DNA from: Proales similis | Lineage: Eukaryota; Rotifera; Eurotatoria; Ploima; Proalidae | Assembly: GCA_019059635.1 (NCBI GenBank) | Contig: JAGVRJ010000006.1 | Location: forward strand, 1,984,001 to 2,048,000 | Length of the DNA: 64,000 bases | Direction of reading: 5' to 3' | Made by a program: the position numbers and the translations under genes | Notes under the pieces: generated by a model | What the model saw: only the letters and a program-made list of their open reading frames with translations | Told to the model about the DNA's origin: nothing | Database searches by the model: none | Part shown: positions 23,601 to 33,955 of the stretch, one piece after another | How the letters are laid out: each line of letters opens with the position of its first letter | Numbering within the stretch: the stretch's first letter is position 1

Positions 23601-24484
23601 GCCTGTTTGACAAGTTCCATTCTCGCTTTGACAAAGAGAACATGGAGAGAGAAAGCGTTCAAATAGAAGAGTTCGTTCCGACCGGTGCCGATCTAATTGA
23701 CCTGATTATGCTTCACATGTCGGAGGACGGTGGCCGTAAAAGACGCGATATTTGCAATCAGCTGGTGAACATTGGCTGCGTCAAGTCAATGGACGAGTTC
23801 AAGGACGGCCGCTATTCGTCCGAGAGCCATTTGGGTCGGGCGAGACTTTGGAGAGGAGAAGATCTAGAGGATCTGAAAACCGCATTCGAGTTGACCAAGC
23901 TAGAGGCCGAGCAAAAAGGCAAGCCGGTCTACAAGCTGCTCAATCAAATGATGGTCTGTCTCAAAGTGAAGCGAAGCAAGCATCTCATGATTGAGAAGAT
24001 TGCCGAGCTCGGGCTGGTCGACAGCAAACGCGAGCTTATCGAACCAAAGGTCAAAAAAGATCGCAAAAGTCAGCCGGACGAGGACGAGACGAAAAAAGCG
24101 ACTCGTGAAGAAGGAGATGACGATTTGTCGAGCTCGTCAAGCGAAAGCGAAGCAAGTGAGAGTGAGTCAGAAGAGGAAAAATCGTCAAGTTCAGACTCAA
24201 AGACGCCTGATGCTGACGAAGATGCAAGCGATGAGCGGGTCGAAGCTCCAACTTCTGAAGAAGTAAATAAGGCACCGGCTGAGCCAGCTCTTGAAGATGA
24301 TGAGTCTTCCAACGACCAGCCGATCAGAATCAAAGGCAATTCCTCGCTCAAACGGCTCGCCTCTGACTCGGAGAGCGACAAGTCAGAGCCAGAAGAAATA
24401 GACGAGAGACCGGCAGTCTCAAAGCCCAAACGACAGCGGCTCGTTCTAGGCGATAGCGACGAAGAAGACGATAATCACGAATAG
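20622..24484 (+). CDS. TIMELESS: TIMELESS (Timeout-type) replication fork protector
   Basis: Nuclear protein that, with TIPIN, stabilises stalled replication forks and supports the S-phase checkpoint. Two exons, 20622-20709 and 20775-24484 (1265 aa), separated by a 65-bp intron after codon 29. The N-terminus ELQATLNALGYLEDGEYY, then RDCLNAAKDLVRFIRR, IERILYLVRNVL and HLLEIVSLLLKDQ, match the conserved TIMELESS N-terminal domain of the replication form rather than the insect clock paralogue. Long charged linkers follow (KKKKRAPKEKREKK near residue 546). The C-terminal third has a second conserved block (about 850-1090) and then a Glu/Ser/Asp-rich acidic tail ending GDSDEEDDNHE. The rest of the gene is one 3.7-kb exon. 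An AATAATAAAC string at 24555 may be the polyadenylation signal. Confidence 0.95.
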
Positions 24485-24817
24485 TGATTTTAATTTAGCA
24501 AACGCTCTCTTGACGAGAGAAAGGACGATGACTATTTTTACGTATTTCGGTTGAATAATAAACAATTTTTACTAACGAGTCCAGTTTTGTTCAAACGCAG
24601 GGGTCACAGACAGGAGTCTTTCAGATCGATTGATCAACTAGATGAGACGTGGCTCAAGGTTCAATGGAGTCAGCGAAATCGCTCATATGACCAGTCAGCC
24701 AACAGAACAAAGCAAATGAGACCAAAATTTCGCTCATTTTCAAGTCTACGCGCGCTCATTTGAACGCCGAGGTTCGAATGACAATTTGAGAGCAGATCGG
24801 TCGCTGGCAAAAAGAAC
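24485..24817. other. Intergenic region TIMELESS-caspase
   Basis: 333 bp between two plus-strand genes. It contains the TIMELESS 3' end and the caspase 5' UTR/promoter. No other feature is seen. Confidence 0.5.
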
Positions 24818-25969
24818 ATGGACAAACTGAGCAGTTTGATGAGCCGATTTTCATCGCCTTCGCGAGGATCTCGTTCGTCTGAGCGCCGAGGAAAATCCCG
24901 AGAGAAGGGTCAGATTGAACAGACCGAACCAGTGAGAGGCCGCGACTCGGAGCCGTCGAGTAGCCGGCCAAGTTCTGTTTCGTCATCTGTTCCGTCATCG
25001 TCCAGCTCGCCGAAGCTCTCCTCTTCCAACGGTCGAATGAGCCGAATAACTGCTCAGTACAAGGTGCAGAACGACGAGTTCCAAGCGCGAATGATTGGCC
25101 TCAAACTAAGCGCCGGCCTTTCACTCGGCGCCGTTCAGAAAAGCTACTCAGTGAGTCCGTCAAAAAGCTCTCGAACGCCATTGGCAAAGTTTGTTCCAAA
25201 AACGAATCGTTTTGCCGACGAGCCCGTTTATCGAATGGACCACCCGAACCGGGGCTTGGCGATAATCATTAATAACAAGATATTCGACTCTTATCTTGAG
25301 ATGCCGGTCAGAGAGGGCACCGACCGAGACGCGGATGTACTGCAGCGAACGCTTGGCGCACTCGGCTTCAAAGTGCGTCTGTACCAGAACTGTACGGCCG
25401 AGATGATGCGCGAAATGATGCATCGATATGCCCGAGCAGACCACAGCGATTCTGACTGCTTCGCTTGCTTCATAATGTCGCACGGCGAGAACGGAGTGAT
25501 CTACGGCGTTGACAAGGAGATTGAAATCGACAAGCTGATTGAACCGTTCAAATACAATCGGTCGTTGGCCGGCAAGCCGAAGCTCTTTTTTGTCCAGGCA
25601 TGTCGCGGCACTAGGCTGATGGAAGGAATCGACTCAAATCCGTTCGAAGTTCAATATGTCAACAAGATACCGATGGAAGCCGACTTTTTGATCGCCTACT
25701 CGACCATTGCCGGCTTCTACTCGTGGCGAAATTCAACAAACGGCTCTTGGTTCATTCAGTCATTGTGCCACGTGTTGAACGAATCTGACACTGGCCGGAT
25801 GGAGATCATGCAAATACTGACCGCAGTGAATAGACGCGTGGCCTTCTTTTACGAGTCGAACACCACAGAGCCGCACATGCATGGAAAGAGGCAAGTGCCC
25901 TGTATAGTGTCAATGCTCACCAAAGAGCTTTACTTCAGACCCAAAATCTCTTCAAGCCAGCTTGATTGA
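24818..25969 (+). CDS. Caspase (executioner-type)
   Basis: Cysteine protease of apoptosis. Intronless, 383 aa. Residues 1-~115 form a Ser/Arg-rich prodomain without a CARD or death-effector fold. The p20 region runs from about 130 (YRMDHPNRGLAIIINNKIFD), with the catalytic dyad His222 in MSHGENG and Cys262 in QACRG. An Asp-containing linker (MEGIDSNPFE) offers a processing site between the large and small subunits, and the p10 subunit starts around ADFLIAYSTIAGFYSWR, with NGSWFIQSLCHVL and REVPC-like KRQVPCIVSMLTKELYF at the end. All substrate-binding features visible are consistent with an active protease. Lack of a recruitment domain favours an effector caspase. The gene is close-packed between TIMELESS and TERT. 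Confidence 0.95.
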   Translation: MDKLSSLMSRFSSPSRGSRSSERRGKSREKGQIEQTEPVRGRDSEPSSSRPSSVSSSVPSSSSSPKLSSSNGRMSRITAQYKVQNDEFQARMIGLKLSAGLSLGAVQKSYSVSPSKSSRTPLAKFVPKTNRFADEPVYRMDHPNRGLAIIINNKIFDSYLEMPVREGTDRDADVLQRTLGALGFKVRLYQNCTAEMMREMMHRYARADHSDSDCFACFIMSHGENGVIYGVDKEIEIDKLIEPFKYNRSLAGKPKLFFVQACRGTRLMEGIDSNPFEVQYVNKIPMEADFLIAYSTIAGFYSWRNSTNGSWFIQSLCHVLNESDTGRMEIMQILTAVNRRVAFFYESNTTEPHMHGKRQVPCIVSMLTKELYFRPKISSSQLD

Positions 25970-26243
25970 AGCCGTTGGCACCGAACCGAGTCGGTTGCGA
26001 ATCTAATTGACGTTTTATCAATTTTTCTTTTTGCCCTAATTTATTCTGAGTTGAGAACAATACGCATAGAACGAGGCGGACAATCGTCATGCGAGTCGAA
26101 TAAAAAAAGAGAATTTTTTTAAATCAGAAATGAAGAATGGAGGGAAGAGAGAAAGCAAAGGGAATGTTGAGAGTTGATCTAAAGACAACACACAGAGCGA
26201 GTCATTAAGAGCTGCATGCTTTCGAACAAAGCGAATATTCATC

Positions 26244-29200
26244 ATGAACAAGTGTGTGGCTCAGACGAAGAATTTCCTTCTGAACTACTTCGACACAATC
26301 GATTCGGTGGAGAGCTTCCTGCTCAAATTGGACTACGGAAAACAGGACGAGCAGCATGTGCAGCGTCGCAAAGAGATCCTGCGCAAGTTGTCCACGATCG
26401 TCGTGGCGTTCGACTTCAAGTTCGAGGGCAAATTCAAGACCAAAATCAGCCGCCGCTATTCGTACGAGAAAATGCTCTTCCTCTGCTACCTGAAAGTGAA
26501 CGAGTCCGAGCTGCCGTTTTTCGCTCAACATTTGCTGCGCGACACCAGCACAAAGTCATCGAACGGACGGAACCAGTTCAATCGGGGCTCTCGCGCCAAA
26601 GAGAACCGAGACGAGAGCAGCAGCGCCCTGTTGAACATGAGTGACGCGGATGTGGTCCAGTTCTTGGGCAAAAGTGAAAACCTCTGCCTCCGCTATTTCA
26701 TGAGCAAATCGGACGAGGGCAAGTGCTGGCGAGAGCTGTTCGATTTGACCGGCTGTGTGATTATGAAATACATTTGGCTGTACGCGAGTCTCTTTCGTCT
26801 GCTGTCGACTATGAACGGCGAGAACTATGTTCAACTCAGCGGTCCCAAGTTCAACGCCATCTGCCGACATCTGGTCGAACGTCGACTCGATCAGTGTGAG
26901 CAGAGCATTCAGCGCAAATTTCTCCAAAAAGCTGGCAAAGAGGCGAAAAATAAGGAGAAGGACGAGGACGCCTGTTTGAACTGTCCCAGCCTCGAACAGC
27001 GTCAGCTCATCCAGCAGGTGTTTAATAATCGCGAAGAGGAGATGAGAATGGAGCACGAGTCACGGTTCAGCGTCGAGTCACAGCTCAAACGTTTGGGACA
27101 CGAGCGAATAAATCGAAAGCTCATTCTGTACGATCGGTGTCTAACTCACAAGTTTCCGAAAAAACTCATGTACAGCGACCCACAGCTCAAACTGAACCAT
27201 TCAACAGCCGGCCAAATCGCGGAGAAGTTCATTTGGAGTAGAATAAGCCTGGATCAAATGGACAAGCCGGTGGTGGGCCGCGAGATGATGAAAGCCAGAC
27301 TGAACGAGTTTATTCTTGAATTCGCTCGGCGTCATAGGTCTTGTCCCTACCAGGTGAGAGTTTGACTCGGCCTCTCTCTCTCTCTCTTTGCCCTCGAAAG
27401 CTTCTACTTGCACTGGTGTCAAGGCTTTCCTCAGGAGCTATTGCCGGCCCCAGTTAGAGCCGCTTCGAAAGGGTGTAAAGCGCGACCACAACGGCCTGGC
27501 CAAGAACGAGTCGAATTTAGGGCAGGAGAAGCCGATCGACAAGAAGTGCGTGTTTCAGTTCATTCGACGATGCCTCATGTACACTCTGGACCACTCAGAC
27601 AAGGCGAACCAGGATCGAAGCTGTGCGCTCATTGGCGGCAAGCAAAATTTCAAAAACTTCCTACGAAACATCAAAGAGCTGCTAAACGGACTCAAATACG
27701 ACGTGTTCATACTGAACCCGATGTTGCACAAGTTGAAATTCTCTTCTGTGATCTACTTGAGCTCGTTGAAATGTGACAAAATCAAACGACTGGTGCTGCT
27801 CGCCGTGGTCAGATGGCTTATTGAAGACTACGTTCTGATGTTGATTCGAAGTCAATTTTATGTTACGGACACAACCAAGACTAACTATGAGCTGTTCTAC
27901 TTTTTGAAATCGACCTGGAGCGCCCGAGTGAGCTGTCAGATGCAGGAGCTGCGCGAGTTCAGCAAAAACTACAAATTGGAACGAATCACACACGCGCAAG
28001 CGGTCGATTATGCCGTCAAGCGAGAAACGCACGGCATTCACATGGGCCGTCTGCTGCCCAAAGACGTGAACAAGACCGAGTGCCGGATAATAAGCGGCTC
28101 TCGCATATCGGACCCTCGCACGAACAAAATATTCGACGCCAGCTTTCGATTTGTCACCCTAAACACTTGCCTCAGCTGGCTCATCCGTCACGACCGTTCG
28201 TTGATCGGCTTCGCCTGCAACAATCAGACTGAGCTGCACTTGAAGTACAAACGCTTTGTAAACGTCAACTATTTGAGTCGAGCCGAACTCAATCCGCTGA
28301 AGAAATGGAATTTCATCAAGTTCGACTTGGAAAAGTGCTACGACTCGATAAACATAGGCGAGTTGTTCCAGGTCATTTGTGAGCTGTTCGATCGAAAGCT
28401 CGGTCTGGACTATGTGTTCAGTCTGCTGCGGTTTGCCACAGTTGTGCCCGATTTGGACCAGAAGCATCTTGTGGTCAAATATCGAACCATGGCCGTGCGT
28501 CATCTGGTTCACGAGCGCGGCTTCTCAAACGCCATCTCCGATCTTGTGCGTCTAATCGAAAGACCGCGTCTGAGGAGTCGGCCAAGCTGGAGTGTCTATG
28601 TGCCGATCAAAGTGCACGAGTCGAATGTGACCAGTAGACGACTCAAAGACATGCTGGACAAATGCCTGAATCATGTGATGATCAAGCTGCACGATCACAT
28701 ATTCGAACGGGTCGGGGGCATCCTGCACGGCTCCATTTGTTCTCGCAGTCTGTGCGATCTCTACTTGGGCTGGATAGAGAATCAGTTGTTTACCTACGCG
28801 GGCAATCAAAGCCGCTTTCAGCTGAGAGGGCACGACGAGCTGGTGCTTCGCTTTGTCGACGACTATTTGCTCATCGGCACTGACTTGGACCGATTGAGAG
28901 CAATCAGAAACCTGATCGGACAGCGGTTGAAATTCAACGCAGAGAAAACCGAGTCACATGAATGGCAGCCAAGTCCCGGTCGAGATCGACTCTTGCTCGC
29001 TCCGGACTGGTATGAAACGGACGCGGTCGATATAGACTGGCTCAGTTCTCATTCGGGCGTTTACTTTGCCTGGCTTGGCCTCGACTTTGACGTTCACACT
29101 CTTGACTTGTACTCGAACTACGACAAGTACGCAGACGGCTTGCACAATCGGCTCAATGTTTCCAACAACATTCGCTGGCCGTTTCACCAATTCAACTTGA

Positions 29201-29697
29201 AGCTGCTGCGCCTGTTCTATTACGGATCGAACGGCATGCTGCTCGACCACAGAGTGAACAGTCTGCAGGCCATAGTCAGAAATTTCGTCAACATATTCGC
29301 GCTGAGTTCAGTGCGCCTGGTCATTCTGAATCGCTTCATGCCTGACCAAGTGAAAGAGAACGCCAGGCTTCAATTTCGACTTTTGATAAACGCGTGCCAT
29401 CTGCTGGACAACAAACTTGAGAAGCGTTTGGTCAACGAGCTGACGCGTAACCATTTCTTTCGCACATTTGTCCTGATCAAGTACATTTGCCTGCGAACGT
29501 ATGCGCGCCTACTCAGACACTTCAAGGCGTGTACATACTCGCGTCTGCTGAGGCTGATCGAGAAAAATCTAACAAGCAGCGTACTCTACGAGCAGAATAT
29601 TCGCTCTCACTCGAGCGTTTATATCGAGCAACTGGACACACTGATCGAGCAGCAGCTGAGTAAGTTTATGCAGTGCCGACTAAAGGCGAGCAACTGA
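26244..29697 (+). CDS. TERT: Telomerase reverse transcriptase
   Basis: Catalytic subunit of telomerase. Two exons, 26244-27353 and 27424-29697 (1127 aa). The 70-bp intron splits CPYQ from AFLRSYC; this junction restores the seven-residue spacing of the family CPY-x7-C segment. The RNA-binding domain includes ILYDRCLTHKF. In the RT domain: motif T region QFIRRCLMYTL, motif 1 SQFYVTDTTK followed by FYFLKSTW, motif 2 CRIISGSR, motif A FDLEKCYDSI (Asp671), motif B' GGILHGSICSRSLC, motif C LRFVDDYLLIGT (Asp849, Asp850), motif E-like WLGLDFDVHTLDLYSNYDKY; then the C-terminal thumb. All three catalytic aspartates are present. The usual PQGS of motif B' reads LHGS here. Whether a full TEN domain is present in the first ~120 residues is unclear. 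Tandem polyadenylation-type strings follow at 29739-29757. Confidence 0.95.
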
Positions 29698-32600
29698 TCA
29701 GCTCATCGAATCCGAGCCGACATTCTAAACCGATGATCAAATAAACTTCAATAAAAACTCATTTCCCGCCTCGCTTTGGACACGCATGCCTCGCGGGCCT
29801 AATGCGTTCTTAATGTTCTCGTTCATTAAATGAAGTTGGCTTGCGATCGAGCGGCAATCCGGCCAGAGCCGAGATATGAGTCTGCCTGAACGAAAATGAA
29901 TGAGTGAATGAACGATCGGGCCAATTGAACTGAGCGACTGGCCGCAGTGTTGCGGGCATTCAGTAAAACAATCAAACGAAAGCGTAATTCGATCGATCGC
30001 TTATCTCACGTCCCACGGCTCACTCTCTACTCCCTGCTCTGTGTGTGTATCAAATGAACCGTTCAAGTAGTCTTCGCTCTGTTTGATCGATGCAAACAAA
30101 GTCGAAAAGGCGCGAAGCCATATTTTGTTCGCCCGTCTGAAGTCGACAGGGACAGTTTGCTTAAGCAAGAGGGCGCCTCTTGGAGAATTTAGGGCTCTAG
30201 AGCGTATAAGCTGCTTTGAAACGTCAATTTGAATTGCAAATACTTTTCGCCTGCTCTGGTCTGTGTGTGTTTTTCGTTGTTTGTGTGCAGCCTAGGAGAG
30301 GTGGTCTGCATGATACGCAATATATGAACCTCTTCCCTCTCTCCCTCTCTCTCTGCCTTATTTTCCTCGTTAGTTTTTGTTTCTTTTCATCATTTTGCCT
30401 CCTCGTCGTCGTCGTCGTCGTCGCGTTTTCTAACCAACAACGACGTCAATTCACAAGGGCCATCGGCAAGTTCTCGCATTAGTCAACGCGGTCGTCGATA
30501 TTAACCACCGCCAGTGCTGCTCGTTATCCGCTTACGTAATTGTTTCAAATGTTAACACAACACAATCTGGCTTATTGAGAGCTTAGAGGCGAGCAAAATG
30601 TCAATTGAATTCACCATTTGTTTGCTTGCCGATAAATTCTAATCGGCGGCACGCGCTAATTTTAATCCAAGCTTGACCAGCCAACCCGGACAAGTGAGCC
30701 ACACCATTCAAAAAGGAAAGCCGAACGAAATTAATTCCAGTCCGCCTGATCTGGTCCCATGCGAGCGAGCAAGCAAGCGGACAATAAAGCAACAATTGAT
30801 TAGAGAGAGCGCCGCTCGCAAATATTTAAGTTGTTTGATGATTACATTTTTCCTTTCAGCCCACTCGCCTAACCAACGAGCATTTGAGCAAACGCACGAC
30901 GCGCATATTGCGCTCGCTCGCGAATTCCAAAGGTTTCTGTGTCCGACGCAAATCATCGTTCATTGTAATAGAGCAGTTGTTTGCTGAACGCGCCTCAGTC
31001 AATCAGATGCAGAGGCTGACTTGTTGGCCGCCGCTTCTCATCACACTCGCAAGTGCTTTCTCAGATTTAAGTGACTGGGCCGGAAGTCAATCACTATGTT
31101 TACCCGCCCGGTTGCCTGCCTGCCTGACGCTTTTCGACACCAGATCAGCAATCGAAGCCATTGAGCGAGTACGCTTGACATTTTGACATTTCTCTGCGAC
31201 CTCGCCACCAAGCCGGCCAGTTCGGCATCGCGTCTCAGTGAAGACCCTGACTGCCTCAGGTCAAAACCTGTTTACCCGCGCGGTCGAGCTAGCCCACTTT
31301 GCTCGAGGTTAAAAAGTCGATTCTTTTCTCGTTTTCGTTGCTAGTTTCAGATTAAAGCCCTTTTCTCGCGTTCCATTTAATCTGTCGACATCTCGGCTCG
31401 AGTAATTTGATATCTTCGCCGTCTAGCCATGTGAACGATCTGCGCGATAGGGCGCGATTGTGCCATGAATCAATTTTTATCGCTAGAAACAGGCCGCGGT
31501 TTGGAAATAGATTTCGAACGCAAACAATCGCCTGAGCCTTGAACAAATAAGCGCTCGGCCCCGACACGACAAGCCACACTCTCATCGGTACACACACGTT
31601 TCGAAGAGAAGCAGGTGGTCAAGATTGGTGCAGTTGGCTTAAGCTCGACTCGCTTCGTGAGCTGTTCGCTCATCGGACCTCGCTAGAGCGCACTCTCGCT
31701 GTTTGCATCGGTCTCATTAGCCGCCACAGCAATCGGTTAGACGTGCTCGAGTGCACGATTTCACACATAGTCGTGAACACGCCCCAACTGGGTCGAGGAC
31801 ACGGTTGCTGCAACTCCTCTTCGCTATCCTCCCCAGGTCTAGTTTGCGAGGCCTCAGGCAGTCGGACCGTTTATTTTCTCGGACCAGCTCAAATGTTGAG
31901 TGAACTCTCGCTGACTTGATGATTATGAGAGTTTCGACATCGCGGCCGCCGCCGCGGTCACTTTATTTCTGGCCTTTATGCAACTCGGTACACTGCGCGC
32001 ATAATCGTTTCGGCCTTATCGCCTTGGCACCATCGGATATGCTTCTCCAATCGGATTTGTCCATGCCCCAAGTACATCTCAATTAGAGTCAAATTAAGAG
32101 CAATGTGCATTCAGGCATGAAGCGTTCGGTCTGCTGCATGCGTTTCCACACTGCCCGCTTCTTATCAGATGATGTCAGTTAGCACTTGGCAGTGCGATCA
32201 AACATGCCAGTCCACAACGCCGGGGCCCAAGCGCTCATGTACACCTCGCATCGGGAGCTGCCTGAAAGGCTACAAGCTACTGCTTCGATTGAGCTCGAGC
32301 TAGAGCCAACTGCGCAAACTAGTCAAGAAGTACGAGCCTCTGAACAATAGCTGCTGAGTATTACTCTACTCAGCCGCACTGCAAATAGGACCAGATTAGC
32401 CGAGCTATAAAAACCGGCGCCTTGAGTGATAAGCCGCTGGCTTCCGTTCGTCTACCTGTTCAAACAAATTGTGCGAGCTTTGGAAATATTTGCTCGTTGA
32501 TTACGCAATGCAATTGTGGCCTACACAATGAAAACACCGAATTACAAACTTGGGCAAGCGCCGAGGCCCAGTCGTTAGTAGTGACTTGTATGTGGCGGGC

Positions 32601-33955
32601 TCGGGCTCGCTCGCCATCTGAGCGCTCGCGCGTGTGTGTGTGTGTGCGTGCATTCGTAAGAGAGCGCCTAGTTGTAACAATAAGCTCTCAGGTTCTTGCC
32701 TTCGTAACCCAAACAAACCGATCGCTCTTTTTTTTTTCTTCATTCAATAAGCTCTCTGGGCCCGTCCATGTGGACAAGAATGCAATTATGGTCAAAGTCG
32801 ATGATGAGTAGGCCGATGAAATGATATTACAAGCCAATCTTGAATTCAAGAAACGAAACAAAAACTCACTTGAACTCTAGATGCTAGCGTTTCGTTTGAT
32901 TTTGGTTTCGTTTGGATAGAGTTCGGCTAGTGAACAAAACAACCACTCTCGCTAGTGGCTACCACTTTGCTTGTGTCTTTTTCGCCTCAGTCTTTTTGTT
33001 TTCCATTGCGGCTCTGGCCGCAACCAAAGGAAAAAAGAATCGCACAAACACCTAAAGTGAAAGCCCTCGCTTAAGCGGCAACAAACCGTATCTTAATGAC
33101 ATTAAGTTTGAAGCTGCTTTGAATTCGTTTTTAATGATGTTCATGAGCTCGTTTGAGTGACAACACGTCTTGTTTGCGCTCTTCAACCTCCAAATTATTC
33201 AAACAAAAGCAGATTGGTTGTTGTTGCTGTTGAGAAGCTGTGCCAAGTAACATTTTAAAAGCTTAAGTGAGCATCCAATTTTAATGCCATTCAACACAAA
33301 CACACACACACAGCCCAGAACACAACGAGAGGCAGACATAGGCAGCATTGAGCGCTATTCACTTGGCGTGTTTGTCAATACATCTCAGCCCGTTTTCAAT
33401 TCGACTCATTCGTTATTCAGCAGCGGCAGCAGGGGAGACAGCTGATTGACAACGAACGCGGCACCGATGAGCAAACTGGCCACATGACCCATTTATTTGA
33501 GTGCGCGTTTTGATTCGACCTTTGATTTGGAAATTAATTGCCGTGCAGGCGCAACGTTCTGTCCAGCCAGTATCGCTGGGCCCGTTCTCCCTCTGCCCGC
33601 TCTTTTTCTCTGTGGCTTGCGCGCTCGCTTGCTTTTTATTCATTCTCGCTCTGAATTAATTCGAGCGCTTGAGCTCTCTTTCGTCCATTTTATATTTCGT
33701 TATCACTTTTATCTCCAATCGAGACCAGCCATTCAAAACCTTTCACCCAAATAGCGTGTCCTTAATCGTCATAAATATTTTTAAGCGGTCAATGGTCCGC
33801 TCGATCTTATCGCGTCGGTCGAGAACAAGCAGGCCACATCTTAGATGTTTTACTCTGCCGCTCTGCTCTTCTCTCGGCGCATCCGACTTGTTTAGCTTTT
33901 AGAAGCTCAAGCTCGTTTCGAATTTGAAATATTCATTTTGCCCTTCGTTTTAGAG
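29698..33955. other. Large non-coding region
   Basis: About 4.2 kb, the longest gene-poor stretch of the window. Open frames (30216-30482, 30673-30987, 32422-32811, 33497-33902) lack domains and are repeat- or composition-driven. Visible features: a GTC trinucleotide repeat at about 30403-30423, a short GT run at 32635-32646, a TATA box at 32406, and a CA run near 33299-33312. The right part probably contains the promoter and a non-coding first exon of the coiled-coil gene at 33956. The rest may be regulatory DNA for that gene; no RNA gene was recognised. Confidence 0.5.
32406..32413 (+). promoter_or_regulatory. TATA box (TATAAAAA)
   Basis: A perfect TATA element in the middle of the 4.2-kb gene-free stretch. 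If used, transcription would start near 32436. A GTAAGAG donor-like site at 32656 and an acceptor just before the ATG at 33956 would let this promoter drive the coiled-coil gene through a spliced 5' UTR. This link is inference. Confidence 0.4.

Noticed and set aside
32422-32811. 129-aa frame just downstream of the TATA box
   Set aside because: Contains a GT microsatellite and a poly-T tract, no recognisable domain, and no ATG context support; more likely 5' UTR or intron.
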